Of a stretch of DNA of 64,000 nucleotides, positions 1 through 10,332 are shown piece by piece; within the stretch, counting starts at the first letter, position 1; every line of letters begins with the position of its first letter. Source of the stretch: Deltaproteobacteria bacterium (lineage in GTDB: Bacteria > Myxococcota > UBA727 > VGSZ01); NCBI GenBank assembly GCA_016177705.1, contig JACOUT010000013.1, positions 248,001-312,000 of the forward strand, given 5' to 3'. A program made the translations under genes and the position numbers. The notes below the pieces were generated by a model that saw nothing but the letters and a program-made list of their open reading frames with translations, searched no databases and had not been told where the DNA came from.

Positions 1-92
1 CCCGAGCGTGTGTCGCGTGCACGGTAGATTTCAGCGACGCCGCCGGTCGCGTAATGATCGATGAGCTCCCAGTTGCCGATCCGGTTGGACAT
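1..92 (-). CDS. Serine/threonine protein kinase, N-terminal fragment (cut by window edge)
   Basis: A reverse-strand ATG at 92 opens a frame that stays open to the window edge, about 30 codons. The peptide begins MSNRIGNWELIDHYATGG and continues to VAEIYRARDT, which matches the first beta strands and glycine-rich ATP loop of Pkn2-type bacterial Ser/Thr kinases (an I-G-x-Y/W-x-L-I start, then a G-x-G-G-x-A-x-V/I-Y-x-A-x-D pattern). It begins 21 bp after the stop of the lipoprotein gene upstream and is probably the last visible gene of that operon. A purine-rich GGGGGCGGG stretch precedes the ATG. The rest of the kinase is outside the window, so substrate and full domain layout cannot be judged. 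Confidence 0.75.
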   Translation of the reverse strand, partial: MSNRIGNWELIDHYATGGVAEIYRARDTRS

Positions 93-113
93 CCGCTGCG
101 CCCGCCCCCGGGG

Positions 114-1280
114 TCAGAATGGCACACCCGCCGGCAGCGAGGCGCGGAGCTCGAGCGCCAGCCCCGCGCCGTCCGGTGCTGCCCGAACCACCATCGGCGC
201 AGAGGGCACGACCTTGAGCTGCGCGGGGAGGAGGCCGGGAGCTGCGCGCGCGACCGCCGCGAGGTCGCCGGCCGCGAGCGGCCGCTCCGCAGGGGGGCAG
301 CTCACCTGTGGGGAAATGCGCGACATCGGCGCTGCTGCGCCGAAGCCGATCGCGAGCAGGCCGTCGTCGGCCACGACGCTCACTCCTCCCGTCGCTGCCG
401 TGCGCCGCGCGCCCGCTCGCTCCTCGTGTGCGCCTGCCTGCACGAGCGCGGCGAGCTGCGCCTCCGCCGTCCCTGCGCGCGGCACGCCCGCCACCACCAG
501 CGCGGCGCCGGGCAACAGCTCGCCCTCGCCGGTCGACGCGGTGCCGCGCCGGTAGAGCGCCAGCAGCATGGGGCCGTCGAAGGCGTCGTCGAGCGTGGCC
601 GCGCCGAGCGGCGGCACCGCCATGACCGCGAGCGCGCCCTCGTCGAGCGCGCAGGCCCACGGCGGCTGCGCGCGCGTCAGCGCAAGGACCACGTCGGCGC
701 GCGCGCCGGGGGCACGCGCCGCGATGCGCAGCTCGCCCGCCGACGGGCGCTCGAAGCGCAGCTCGACCTCGCCGAGCGGCACCAGCTCGTCGGCGACGCG
801 CACGCGCACCACGCCGTCGGGCGGCGGCGGCAGCACGGTGGGGCGTTCGCCTGTCGCCATCACCTCGAGGATGGCCGCCAGCTCCGTGCGTCGCGCTGCC
901 GCGACGTCGGGCGCGAGCAGCACGCGCCCGGGCTCCGCGCGCAGCAAGCCGCCGCCGTCTGTGGTCTGGTACGCGCGCACGCGGCCGAGCACGGGCGCGC
1001 CGAGCGCGTCACCGTCGAGGTCAAGAGGCAAGGCGGTGCGCGGCAACACCACGATCACCAGCTCGCCGCCCGGCAAGACGCTGGCGGCCCACGGCGCGCC
1101 CTCGGTGAAGCGCTCGGCGCCCGCCGGCAGCGTCACGCCGAGCGAACGCGCCCAGCGCACCGCGTCTGCCGCCGAGGCGCCAGCGAGCACGGCGCGCGCG
1201 CCCGGCGCCTCGACGAGCGGCGGCGGCGAGCGCGCGCAACCGAGCAGGGGCAGGAAGACGAGCAGCGGGAGCGCACGCAT
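114..1280 (-). CDS. Hypothetical lipoprotein (about 388 aa)
   Basis: The chosen start gives MRALPLLVFLPLLGCARS, a clean type II signal peptide with lipobox LLGC, so the mature protein should be lipid-anchored. An in-frame ATG 15 bp upstream (1295) would also work; neither has a convincing ribosome site. The remainder is Ala/Gly/Leu-rich with no family I recognise. It contains blocks ending in ELVIVV, ALVVAGVP and VSVVADDGLLAIGFG that look like repeated beta-alpha units of a secreted domain. It lies 40 bp downstream of the asparaginase-like lipoprotein gene in the same orientation and just upstream of a Ser/Thr kinase start, so it probably belongs to the same transcript. Function unknown. Confidence 0.7.
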   Translation of the reverse strand: MRALPLLVFLPLLGCARSPPPLVEAPGARAVLAGASAADAVRWARSLGVTLPAGAERFTEGAPWAASVLPGGELVIVVLPRTALPLDLDGDALGAPVLGRVRAYQTTDGGGLLRAEPGRVLLAPDVAAARRTELAAILEVMATGERPTVLPPPPDGVVRVRVADELVPLGEVELRFERPSAGELRIAARAPGARADVVLALTRAQPPWACALDEGALAVMAVPPLGAATLDDAFDGPMLLALYRRGTASTGEGELLPGAALVVAGVPRAGTAEAQLAALVQAGAHEERAGARRTAATGGVSVVADDGLLAIGFGAAAPMSRISPQVSCPPAERPLAAGDLAAVARAAPGLLPAQLKVVPSAPMVVRAAPDGAGLALELRASLPAGVPF

Positions 1281-1320
1281 CGCGAGGGCGAGCATACGGG
1301 AAGCTGCACGCCCAGGGGCG

Positions 1321-2351
1321 CTACCGCCAGATCGCGACCTCGAAGCGCCCGGCCGCGTCCGCCGCGCCGCGGTACATGCCGTCAGTGTTGAAGACGAAGG
1401 CGATGCGCCCGTGCCGATCGACGGTGATGAGCCCGCCGTCGCCCGCCTTGAGCGGCGTCAGGGCGCCGCGGCCGGCGCGCTCGACGTCCTCGTGGAGCAG
1501 CTCCATGCGCGAAGACACCGTACGCGCTACGCCGTGCCGGATGAACTCCTCGCCGGTGCCGGTGCAGGACACTGCCGCGGTGGCGTCGTTGGCGTAGGTG
1601 CCGGCACCGACCACGGGCGAGTCACCCACGCGGCCCCAGCGCTTGTTGGTCATACCGCCGGTCGACGTGGCGGCGGCGAGGTGGCCCGCCTGGTCGAGCG
1701 CCACCACGCCGACCGTGCCCTTGCCGCCGCCGTCCGGTGACACGGACGGCGCGACGGTGGTGCCGCCGTCGACGGGCGCCGCCTCCTTGGCGAGCGCCTC
1801 CTGCCATTGCTGGCGGCGACGGTCGGTGTCGAACCAGGTGTTGTCGACGAGCTCGACGCCCTGCTCGCGCCCGAAGCGGTCGGCGCCCTCGCCGGCAAGC
1901 AGCACGTGCTTGGTCTTGTCCATCACCAAGCGCGCGAGCGAGATCGGGTGGCGCACCGTCTTGACCCCGGCGACCGCGCCGCACGCGAGCGTGCGCCCGT
2001 CCATGATGGAGGCGTCGAGCTCGTGCGTGCCGTCGTGCGTGAACACGGCGCCCTTGCCGGCGTTGAACAGCGGGTCGTCCTCGAGGTCGCGCACCACCTG
2101 CTCCACCACGTCGAGCGAGGAGGCGCCGGCGGCGAGGCGGTCACGACCGATCGCAAGCGCGCGCGTCAGCGCCGCTTGGTAGGCCTCGGCCTGCGCCGGC
2201 TCCATGGTGCGCGGGATGGTGCCGGCACCACCGTGGATGGCGATGGCCCACGCGAGCCGTTCGCGCGCGACGCCGTCGGCTGGGCGCTCGTTGCAGCCGG
2301 CGGTGAGCAGCGACGTCAGCAGCAGCAACGACCCGAGCGCGCGCGCGATGC

Positions 2352-2355
<4 letters not shown>
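1321..2355 (-). CDS. Isoaspartyl peptidase/L-asparaginase (Ntn-hydrolase), lipoprotein
   Basis: This encodes a 344-residue plant-type asparaginase/isoaspartyl dipeptidase, which hydrolyses isoaspartyl peptides or asparagine. Seen: an HGGAGT motif near the start of the mature protein, NAGKGAVFTHDG, the substrate-loop block ELDASIMDG, and the autocleavage site GKGTVGVVALD, whose Thr becomes the N-terminal nucleophile of the beta subunit. STGGMTNK and RVGDSPVVGAGTYA follow as in the family. The start at 2355 gives a signal peptide ending in lipobox LTAGC, so this member is exported and lipid-anchored rather than cytoplasmic. Its ATG overlaps the stop of the upstream sigma-54 activator gene (ATGA), showing translational coupling. 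In this context it may process peptides linked to whatever the upstream receptor/sensor detects; that is inference. Confidence 0.9.
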
Positions 2356-3775
<1,420 letters not shown>

Positions 3776-3779
<4 letters not shown>

Positions 3780-5164
3780 GGGCCCTCTTTAGCGCGCGGC
3801 AGCGTGAGCACAAAGCGCGCCCCTGAAGGCGAGGGCTCGACGCGCAGCTCGCCGCCGTTGTCGCGTGCCAAGCGCCGCGACGCCGACAGGCCGAGGCCCG
3901 CGCCCCGCTGCCGCGTGGTGACGAAGGGCTGGAACAGCCGGTCGCGCACCTCGGCGGCGACGCCCGGCCCGTCGTCGGCGGCCACGACCTCGACGACGTC
4001 ACCGACGGTGCGCGCGCGCAGCTCCACCCGGCTCGCGCCCGCCTGGGCGGCGTTCTGTACCAGGTTGAGCAGCACCTGCGCTGCGTGCTCCTCGTCCACC
4101 AGCGCGCGCTCCGCGCCTGCGACCACGACGACGTCGATGGCCGCGGCCGGCCCGCCCGGCAACTGCGCGCGCGTCTTGGCGCCCTCGAGCAGCGCGCGCA
4201 CGTCGTGCGGCCGCCGCTCGGGGGCGCGCGGGCGGGCGTAGGCGAGCAATTGGTCGAGGCGCGACGACAGCCGACGGACCTCGTCGGCGATGATGCCTGC
4301 CGCCTGCGCGCGCTGCGCGGCGGGCCGCTCCTCCTTGCCGACCACCTCGGCGGCGCCGAGCAGAATGCCGAGCGGGTTTCGCAGCTCGTGCGCGATGACC
4401 GCCGTGGCGCGGCCGATGGCCGCCAGGCTCTCGCGCTCGGCCAGCGCATGGGCCGCGTCGTCGAGCTGCCGGCGCTGCCCGGCGAGCGCCGTGGTCATGG
4501 CGTTGAAGTCGCGCGCGAGCGCGGCCAGCTCGTCGCGCCCGTGCACCTCGACGCGCGTCTGCAGCTCACCCTTGGCGACGCGCGCGGAGGCGTCGGCGAG
4601 CGCGCGCACGCGGCGCGCCACCGAGGCGGCGATCAGCGCCACCAACAAGAGCGCGACGCCGCCGAGCGCGCCGCTCGCCACCACGATGTCGCGGCGCAGG
4701 CGCTCTTGCACGGCCGCCGAGCCGGCCGTCGAGAACACGGCTTCGAGGCGCCCAACCACGCGCTGCTCGGCGTCGGCGAGCCCGAAGGGGTCGAGCTCAT
4801 CCGGCTGCTCCCCCGGCGCATGCCCGCGCGTCTTGACCTCGGCCGCGGCGGTGAGCCGGTCGCCCGCGGTAGCGCGACCGCGCTGGGTCGCGAGCACGCG
4901 CCCGTCAGCGGCGCGCACCTGCACCTCGACCAGGTCGGGTGAGAGCGCGAACGCCTCGAGCGGCGGCCGCAACAGCGCGTCGCTCTCGGAGAGCACCGGA
5001 TAAGCGAGCTGCTCGGCGAGCTGCCGGGTGGCGGCGGCGAAGCGCGCGCGGTCGACGTCGATGAGCGCCTGCTGCGCGCGCAGCACCACCGCCAGCGACA
5101 ACACCGCGACCAGCGCGACCAGCACGGCGAGCAGCCCGGCCAGGAGCTTGGCGCGCAGGCTCAA
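3776..5164 (-). CDS. Membrane sensor histidine kinase (HAMP-HisKA-HATPase)
   Basis: A 462-residue sensor kinase. The first membrane helix is at about residues 5-28, followed by a periplasmic sensor region (29-158) containing a short PAS/Cache-like strand set around VEVQVRAADGRVLAT. The second helix is at about 163-183. A HAMP linker follows (RRVRALADASARVAKGEL), then the dimerisation/phosphoacceptor helix with His259 in IAHELRNPLG. The ATPase domain has an N box (LLNLVQNAAQAG), G1 (ADDGPGV) and G2 (GAGLGLSASRR). It overlaps by 4 bp with the substrate-binding-like gene before it and the NtrC-type regulator after it. The usual reading is that it phosphorylates that regulator in response to a periplasmic cue delivered by the upstream binding protein. 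Confidence 0.95.
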
Positions 5165-6030
5165 CGCCGCACCTCCACGCCCGGCCCTTCACGCACCGGC
5201 ACGCCGAGGCGCTCGGCCAGCCGGCCGTCGACCAGCAGGTGGGCGGCGCGCGGCGCCTCCTCGACCACGACACCGGCCTTGGCGGCGGCGACCGCCTGTC
5301 GCGCGCTCGGCCCCACCTCGGCGATGGAGGCCGCGAGCGCGCCGATGCGCAGGAAGTAGCTGGAGAAGCCGATCAAGGGCGCGCGCGCCTCGAGCGCGCT
5401 CTGCGCGAGCGGCGCCAGCGTGTCGGGGGTGAGCGCGGTGGCGTCGGGCACGAGCAAGATCAGGGCGGGCGCGCCCGGGCGACGCAACGCCGCCTGCAAC
5501 GCGGGCACCGTCTCGCCCGGCTGGTGCACGTCGACCAGCTCGACCGTGAGGCCACTCGTGGCCGCAGCGGCGCGCAGCGCGGCGTCGGCGGCGTTGCCGG
5601 GGCGGCGAGGCACCAGCACCCGCGTGCGACCCGGGAAGGCGGCCGCGAGCCAGGCGAGCTGGCGCTCGAACGGCACGTCGACGACCACCGCGGGCAGACC
5701 GCCGGCCTCGCCTGCGCGCACCAAGAGCGCGGCGCGCGATCGCGGTGGCGCGTTGGCCAGCGCCTTGGCCGCGACCTTGCCGAGCGCGAGCCAGACGGCG
5801 TCGTCGGCGTCGGCCCAGGTGCGCGCCGCCTCGGCGACGGTGCGCACCACCACCGCCGCGCCCGAGGCGACCAGCGCGGCCCGCGCCTCGCCCACCGCGG
5901 GGGCGCCACGCCCGCTCTCCTTGTCGACGAGCAGCACCACGTTGACGCCGGCGAGCGACGGCTCCGGCGACCCGGCAGGTGCGGGCGGTACCGCGAGCAC
6001 CATGGCGAGCAGCGCGAGCGCCGCGCTCAC
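5161..6030 (-). CDS. Periplasmic ABC substrate-binding-like protein (COG2984/TrpX-like)
   Basis: A 289-residue exported protein starting at GTG. A short hydrophobic signal (ALLAMVLAVPPAPAGS) is followed by two alternating beta/alpha lobes typical of the COG2984 group of ABC substrate-binding proteins: GVNVVLLVDKESG near the start, a central LVPRRPGNAADAALRAAA that corresponds to the usual Ser-Asn-rich sub-binding turn, and GAPALILLVPDATALTPDT followed by APLIGFSSYFLRIGALA. No permease or ATPase gene is nearby. Because the gene overlaps the TonB receptor (GTGA at 6027-6030) and the histidine kinase, I infer it is a ligand-presenting or sensory component rather than part of a transporter. The ligand cannot be read from sequence. 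Confidence 0.75.
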   Translation of the reverse strand: MSAALALLAMVLAVPPAPAGSPEPSLAGVNVVLLVDKESGRGAPAVGEARAALVASGAAVVVRTVAEAARTWADADDAVWLALGKVAAKALANAPPRSRAALLVRAGEAGGLPAVVVDVPFERQLAWLAAAFPGRTRVLVPRRPGNAADAALRAAAATSGLTVELVDVHQPGETVPALQAALRRPGAPALILLVPDATALTPDTLAPLAQSALEARAPLIGFSSYFLRIGALAASIAEVGPSARQAVAAAKAGVVVEEAPRAAHLLVDGRLAERLGVPVREGPGVEVRR

Positions 6031-8228
6031 AAGCGGCCCTCGATGGAGACGAACAGGCTGCGGTCCGGCGCCGGCAGCGCGACGTCGCTGGCCGAGGGCA
6101 GCGCCGCCAGGTCGCGCGACGGCAGCTCGCTGCCGAGCATGTTGCGCACGGTCAAGACCAGCGTCAGGTCGCCGGTGGTGAGCGAGCCGAACGAATCGAG
6201 CACGGCGTCGCTTCCGGCGGCGCGATCGACGCCGAACAACATGCGCGCGCGCGCGCGCCCGCCGAGCTCCACGCCCGGCCCGGGCGCCACCACGGTCTGA
6301 AAAAAGAGCTGCGCCGCGTCGAAGGCGAGGTCGGGGCCGTCGACGGTGCGCGCCAGCGCCGCGCCGCCCTCGAGCGTCAAGCCGGGCTGCGGTTCCACGC
6401 GGCCTTGCAGCTCGCCGCCGAGCACGTGGCGCGGCGCCAGGTTGATGGGCGTGAGCAGCGCGTTGTCGACGACGGCGGCGAGCGCGTCCTCGTGGCGCAG
6501 CGCGAACAGGTCAGCGGAGAGCCGGAGCGCGGCAGACGGCGCGAAGCCGGCGCCCGCCTCGAGCATGCGCACGCGCTCGGGCCGCAGCGTGTCGTTCGGC
6601 GCGGCGCCGCCGGCTTGGCCGCCCACCACCGCCTGCGCGAGCGCGGCCATGTCGTAGCGATCGGGCGCGCGCGTGCCCTCGGCGTAGGACAGGCGCGTCG
6701 ACACCTCAGGCGCGGGCAGGAACACGAGCGCGAGCCGCGGCGCGAGCGCGACCGGGAACGCGCTCCTCACCTCGCCGACGCCGCCGGCGCTCACGTGCAC
6801 GCCGCCGCCGAGGTCGCCCTGGTAGTCGAGCGCGAGCGTGCCGGTACCGGTCAGGTCGTCGAAGCGCACCAGGTCTTTGTGCGCCTCGCCGTCGACCGGG
6901 TTGATGGAGTCGGTGTTGGCGCTCTGCTCGGTCAAGTCGCCGAACAGACCGACGATGACGCGGTGATCGGCGGTGAGCGGCAGCTCCGCGCGCACCAGCG
7001 CCGACAGCGTCAGCGCGCGCGAGAAGATGTCGATGCGACCGCCGTCCTCGAAGATGCCGGGCGACGCGGGGTAGAGCGGGATGCCGTCTTCTCGCTCGTG
7101 CCAGGCGCCGAGCACGGCGCCGACGATGCGGGCTGGGCCGACGCGCTGATCGATCAACGCCCGCGCCCGCGCCGAGGCGCGCGCGCGCGACTGCGGATCC
7201 TCGAGCAGGAGCCCGTGCGAAAACGACGAAAGCGGCTGGTGCACCACGGTGCGCGTGAACCAGGCGTCGACCAGCACCGGGCCTGCCTCGAGGGCGCCGC
7301 GTGCGATCAGCGCGGTGTCGTCGGCGGCGAGCACCGCCGTGGTGTCCTGTTTGGTGACGGGCAGGATGGCGGCGCCCACCTGCTCGAAGCGCGTCGGCAC
7401 CGCGTGCAGGCGAAAGCGCTGCTGCGGCCCCGCGGCCAAGCGCACGCTGGCGCGCGCCGCCAGGGCGCCGGCGCGAGCGTTGACGTCGGCCATGCCCTCG
7501 CCGCGAAACGACGCCTCGCCGAGCCACTCGGAGGCGAGGCGCACGCCCGCGCCGGTGAGCCCGGGCCGCCGCGTGGTGATGCGCACCACGCCGGCGAGCG
7601 CACCCACGCCGTTTTGCGAGGTGACCGGCCCGCGCACCACCTCGACGCGCTCGACGTCGGACAGGGAGATGGCCTCGTCGACGTCGAGCAGGTCGCGCTC
7701 GCCGTCGACCACCAGCGGCACGCCGTCGATGACGAGCGCGAGCGCATCAGGCACGCCGCGCAGGCCGTACCGGGTCTGCAAGGTGGTGGGGAAGCGCACC
7801 ACGCCGATCACGTCGGCGAGCGCCTCGCCCACGGTGCGATAGCCGCGGCGCACCAGCTCGTCGCCGGTCAACAGCGTCGTGCCCTGCGGTTGCAGGTCGA
7901 GCAGTACGGGGCGCGGGGCGCTATCGTCGGGCCCATGCGCCAGCGCGTCGCCGAGGGGATCGCCGAGCGGATCGCCGATCCCTTCGCCCTCGGCCGGCGC
8001 GTGAGGCGGATCACCGGGCACAGCGCGCGCCGCTATCGCGCCGACGACGAGCGTCGCGGCGATCGCCGCGGTGACGACCTGGCTGGCCACGAGGAGGCGC
8101 CGCTGCACCGCGCGTGCCGTGCGATCGAAGACAGCGCCCTCGCGCCGACCGCTGTCAGGCGCCGCTGTCAGCACGTCCAGAACCATGGCGTCAGGGAAAC
8201 GGTGGATCAAAGGAGCCAGGTGGCGCAT
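6027..8228 (-). CDS. TonB-dependent outer-membrane receptor with long N-terminal extension
   Basis: A 733-residue receptor from the ATG at 8228. The plug domain is clear: LLTGDELVRRGYRTVGEALAD, YGLRGVPDALALVIDGVPLV, DVERVEVVRGPVTSQNGVGALAGVVRITTRRPG. The rest is beta-barrel with alternating polar/hydrophobic strands, ending FVSIEGRL. The odd part is the N-terminus. A charged stretch of about 44 residues (MRHLAPLIHRFPDAM and on) precedes the single hydrophobic segment at about 45-68, far longer than a normal signal peptide. A later start at 8189 would shorten it but has no ribosome site. The receptor is first in an operon with a binding protein, a sensor kinase and a sigma-54 activator. Ligand unknown; no iron or B12 cues are visible. 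Confidence 0.85.
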   Translation of the reverse strand: MRHLAPLIHRFPDAMVLDVLTAAPDSGRREGAVFDRTARAVQRRLLVASQVVTAAIAATLVVGAIAARAVPGDPPHAPAEGEGIGDPLGDPLGDALAHGPDDSAPRPVLLDLQPQGTTLLTGDELVRRGYRTVGEALADVIGVVRFPTTLQTRYGLRGVPDALALVIDGVPLVVDGERDLLDVDEAISLSDVERVEVVRGPVTSQNGVGALAGVVRITTRRPGLTGAGVRLASEWLGEASFRGEGMADVNARAGALAARASVRLAAGPQQRFRLHAVPTRFEQVGAAILPVTKQDTTAVLAADDTALIARGALEAGPVLVDAWFTRTVVHQPLSSFSHGLLLEDPQSRARASARARALIDQRVGPARIVGAVLGAWHEREDGIPLYPASPGIFEDGGRIDIFSRALTLSALVRAELPLTADHRVIVGLFGDLTEQSANTDSINPVDGEAHKDLVRFDDLTGTGTLALDYQGDLGGGVHVSAGGVGEVRSAFPVALAPRLALVFLPAPEVSTRLSYAEGTRAPDRYDMAALAQAVVGGQAGGAAPNDTLRPERVRMLEAGAGFAPSAALRLSADLFALRHEDALAAVVDNALLTPINLAPRHVLGGELQGRVEPQPGLTLEGGAALARTVDGPDLAFDAAQLFFQTVVAPGPGVELGGRARARMLFGVDRAAGSDAVLDSFGSLTTGDLTLVLTVRNMLGSELPSRDLAALPSASDVALPAPDRSLFVSIEGRL

Positions 8229-8301
8229 CTCGGCCACCGAGAATGCCCGGATTTCCTGAAAGAAACCCGCGCGCGGTGCGAGTGGAGCGCCGCCGCGGCT
8301 G

Positions 8302-8316
8302 TGGCACGTCGGTTGC
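8302..8316 (+). promoter_or_regulatory. Sigma-54 (-24/-12) promoter
   Basis: The sequence TGGCACGTCGGTTGC matches the RpoN consensus TGGCACG-N4-TTGC exactly, with GG at 8303-8304 and GC at 8315-8316 in correct 10-bp spacing. Transcription would begin near 8328, about 38 bp before the ATG of the downstream lipoprotein gene. The same divergent intergenic region precedes an operon encoding an NtrC-type activator, which is the likely regulator. Confidence 0.75.
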
Positions 8317-8365
8317 GTAGGGCAGGCGCACCACCCGCCGAGACCCGGCAACCAGGAGAGAGACG

Positions 8366-9439
8366 ATGACCCGCCCCATCTATTCCCTCACGCTCGTGCT
8401 CGTCGCCCTCGGGCTCGCCGCGTGTGACAGCGCCGTGCCGCAGGCGAGCGACCGCGGCGCCGTGCTTCCCTCGATCGCGCCGCGAAGTCAGATCGGCGCG
8501 CTCGCTGCCCCCGCCGCCGACGAGGCCGCCGCAGAAGTCCCGGCATGCGAGGACTGGGTGGAGACCGAGAACACCTGGGACGGCGTCACCGGCGCCTTCC
8601 ACAGCGTGTGGCAGTGCGAAAGTGAAGGCGTGCTCCAGCGCTCCATCACCGACGGCATCGACAACGGCGATGGCAGCGGCACCTTCACGCGCATCTTCGA
8701 GGTCGACGGCGTGGCCGTGGAGACTTGGAGCTTCGAGTACCACCTGTCGGAGGACGGCCTGACGCAGTTTTACACGGCGACCAGCGACACCGGCGGCACC
8801 TACGAGGGCGCCTACACCGCCACCGACGACGGCGGCAGCACCGTGCACGAGGTGTGGACGCTGGCCGAAGGCACCTACCTGATCGACGGCGCGTACGACG
8901 CCGCCGGCAACTTCACCGGCACCACGCGCTTCGACGACCCGGCCACCGAGGCCTCGCCCGACTACGTGGTGGAGAACAGCATGCTCGACGACGGCGGCTT
9001 CCGGCAGGAGGTGGACAGCCAGGGTGACGGCTTCACCTCGCACTACATCGCCGACTTCACCGCCGACGGCACCACCCACTACACCTTCGAGACCGATGAC
9101 ACCTCGAGCGCGGTCGACCCGGACTTCGTCGGCACCTATGACTGGGACGCGAGCGGCGTGGGCAGCGGCAGCTACACGCAGAGCTTCGACGACGGCTCGC
9201 TCTTGACGGTGACGGACACGTTCGCGGCCGACGGCTCGACCGACGAGAGCTGGACCTTCGACGACGCCAGCACCGAGCAGCCGCTCGACCAGGAGGGCAA
9301 CGTGCACTACGCGGCCGACGGCACCGGCGAGGGCACCATCACCACGCACGTGGTGGGCGGTGATGCGGAGACCTGCCAGATCCACATCGACGCCGACGGC
9401 AACACCAGCGTCGACAACTGCTCGAGCGGCACGCTCTAG
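8366..9439 (+). CDS. Secreted Asp/Thr-rich lipoprotein, probable sigma-54 target
   Basis: A 357-residue protein with a type II signal peptide (SLTLVLVALGLAACDS; lipobox LAAC). The mature protein is acidic and rich in Asp, Gly and Thr. It shows degenerate repeats of about 20 residues of the form GTY-x-GAYTATDDGGST or TYDWDASGVGSGSYTQ, with aromatic residues spaced like beta-hairpins, resembling toxin-like YD/RHS-type or beta-solenoid repeats without being a clear member. A good ribosome site (AGGAGAG) sits 7 bp before the ATG. It is driven by the sigma-54 promoter at 8302-8316 and faces away from the TonB receptor/sensor operon. Function unknown; a surface or secreted effector whose synthesis is switched on by that sensor is the simplest guess. 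Confidence 0.8.
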   Translation: MTRPIYSLTLVLVALGLAACDSAVPQASDRGAVLPSIAPRSQIGALAAPAADEAAAEVPACEDWVETENTWDGVTGAFHSVWQCESEGVLQRSITDGIDNGDGSGTFTRIFEVDGVAVETWSFEYHLSEDGLTQFYTATSDTGGTYEGAYTATDDGGSTVHEVWTLAEGTYLIDGAYDAAGNFTGTTRFDDPATEASPDYVVENSMLDDGGFRQEVDSQGDGFTSHYIADFTADGTTHYTFETDDTSSAVDPDFVGTYDWDASGVGSGSYTQSFDDGSLLTVTDTFAADGSTDESWTFDDASTEQPLDQEGNVHYAADGTGEGTITTHVVGGDAETCQIHIDADGNTSVDNCSSGTL

Positions 9440-9456
9440 CAGCTCACGCTTGGTAG

Positions 9457-9496
9457 CGACGCCGACGCGAGGAGGAAGCTCCACGCGTCGGCGTCG
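9457..9496. terminator. Hairpin between convergent genes
   Basis: A perfect 13-bp inverted repeat (9457-9469 and 9484-9496, arms cgacgccgacgcg/cgcgtcggcgtcg) encloses a 14-base loop. It lies between the stops of two convergent genes and is probably a bidirectional terminator, although no T-run follows on either side. Confidence 0.5.
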
Positions 9497-9508
9497 AACG
9501 TTTCGCGG

Positions 9509-9928
9509 TCAGCGCTTGGCCTTGCGCGCGCCGTGCTCGATCGCCTCCTCGAGCGTGCGCGTCAGCTCCGCCAGATCCCACGGCTTGCTGACGCACTTGA
9601 ACACGTTCTCGAGGTGGAGCGCCTGCACCAGGTCGAGCGGGCTCGTGTAGCCGGTGAGGATGATGCACGGCATGGCCGGCCGCTCGATGAGCGAGCGCCG
9701 GCACAGCTCGACGCCGGTCATGCCCGGCATGCGCTGGTCGGTGATCATGGCGGCGATGGGCCGGTCCTTGATCTCCGCCAGGGCCGCCCAGGCGGACGTG
9801 GCGACGACGACGTCGAAGTGCTCGGCGAAGCTCTCACGCAACACATCAGTGACGTCGAGCTCGTCGTCGACAACCAACAGGATCGGCAGCTTGGCCACGC
9901 CCCCGCTCACGCGTCGAGGATGGCGCAC
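9509..9928 (-). CDS. Single-domain response regulator
   Basis: The protein of up to 139 residues is little more than one receiver domain: acidic pocket VVDDE, phospho-acceptor Asp64 in ITDQRMPGM, Thr in ILTGYT and Lys115 in VSKPWD. The KPWD ending is typical of receivers of the HD-GYP/RpfG-like or CheY-like group. There is no output domain, so it probably acts through protein contacts or in a phosphorelay. The start is uncertain: in-frame GTG codons at 9928, 9907 and 9895 all fit, and none has a strong ribosome site. No kinase is adjacent. A 309-bp inverted-repeat element begins 46 bp upstream of the gene. Confidence 0.88.
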   Translation of the reverse strand: MRHPRRVSGGVAKLPILLVVDDELDVTDVLRESFAEHFDVVVATSAWAALAEIKDRPIAAMITDQRMPGMTGVELCRRSLIERPAMPCIILTGYTSPLDLVQALHLENVFKCVSKPWDLAELTRTLEEAIEHGARKAKR

Positions 9929-9973
9929 GGCGACGTGCTGCGCCAGCGACCGGCGGGCAAGAGAAGGGTCTCC

Positions 9974-10282
9974 TGACGTTTCCGTGGGTCAGCATCCCTT
10001 GATCTTGTAGGGGCGGGGCTTGTCCCCGCCCGCCGCGTGGCCACGACTCGCTGACGATGCACACCAGTCTGGCCGCGCGGCACTCGACGTCGCCGTCCGC
10101 CATGTGCTCACGGTCCACCTGCGAGCACGCCTGACTCGCGTGTTGCGCGAACCTGCCCACTCGGGCGCGCCGACCTTCGATCCGGGTTGGCTGATGGCGG
10201 GCGGGGACAAGCCCCGCCCCTACAGGGAACCCATCGACGGCGCGCCTGTTCAGCGCCCCCTCGCCGACCCACGGAAACGTCA
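9974..10282. repeat. Nested inverted-repeat, MITE-like element
   Basis: Two perfect inverted repeats are nested. The outer one is 17 bp (tgacgtttccgtgggtc at 9974-9990 and its complement at 10266-10282). The inner one is 29 bp (10006-10034 and 10196-10224, core ggggcggggcttgtccccgc). The inner copies resemble a GC-rich palindromic repeat common in many bacterial chromosomes. The enclosed 161 bp has no credible gene. The outer/inner spacing is asymmetric (15 versus 41 bp) and no clear target-site duplication is visible. Its position, just before rnpB's terminator and upstream of a regulator gene, fits a non-autonomous mobile element or extragenic palindromic cluster. Confidence 0.65.
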
Positions 10283-10292
10283 ACTGAGCCAC

Positions 10293-10332
10293 AAAAAAGC
10301 CCCGTGCCCACCCTCGCGGGTGTGCACGGGGC
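10293..10332 (-). terminator. Rho-independent terminator of rnpB
   Basis: On the minus strand a strong hairpin (arms gccccgtgc 10299-10307 and gcacggggc 10324-10332, with an inner ccc/ggg helix) is followed by six T residues (10298-10293). It directly follows the 3' end of RNase P RNA. Confidence 0.85.

Noticed and set aside
8228..8365. A second, minus-strand sigma-54 promoter for the receptor operon
   Set aside because: No TGGC-N8-TTGC-like sequence with correct spacing was found on the minus strand of the divergent region.
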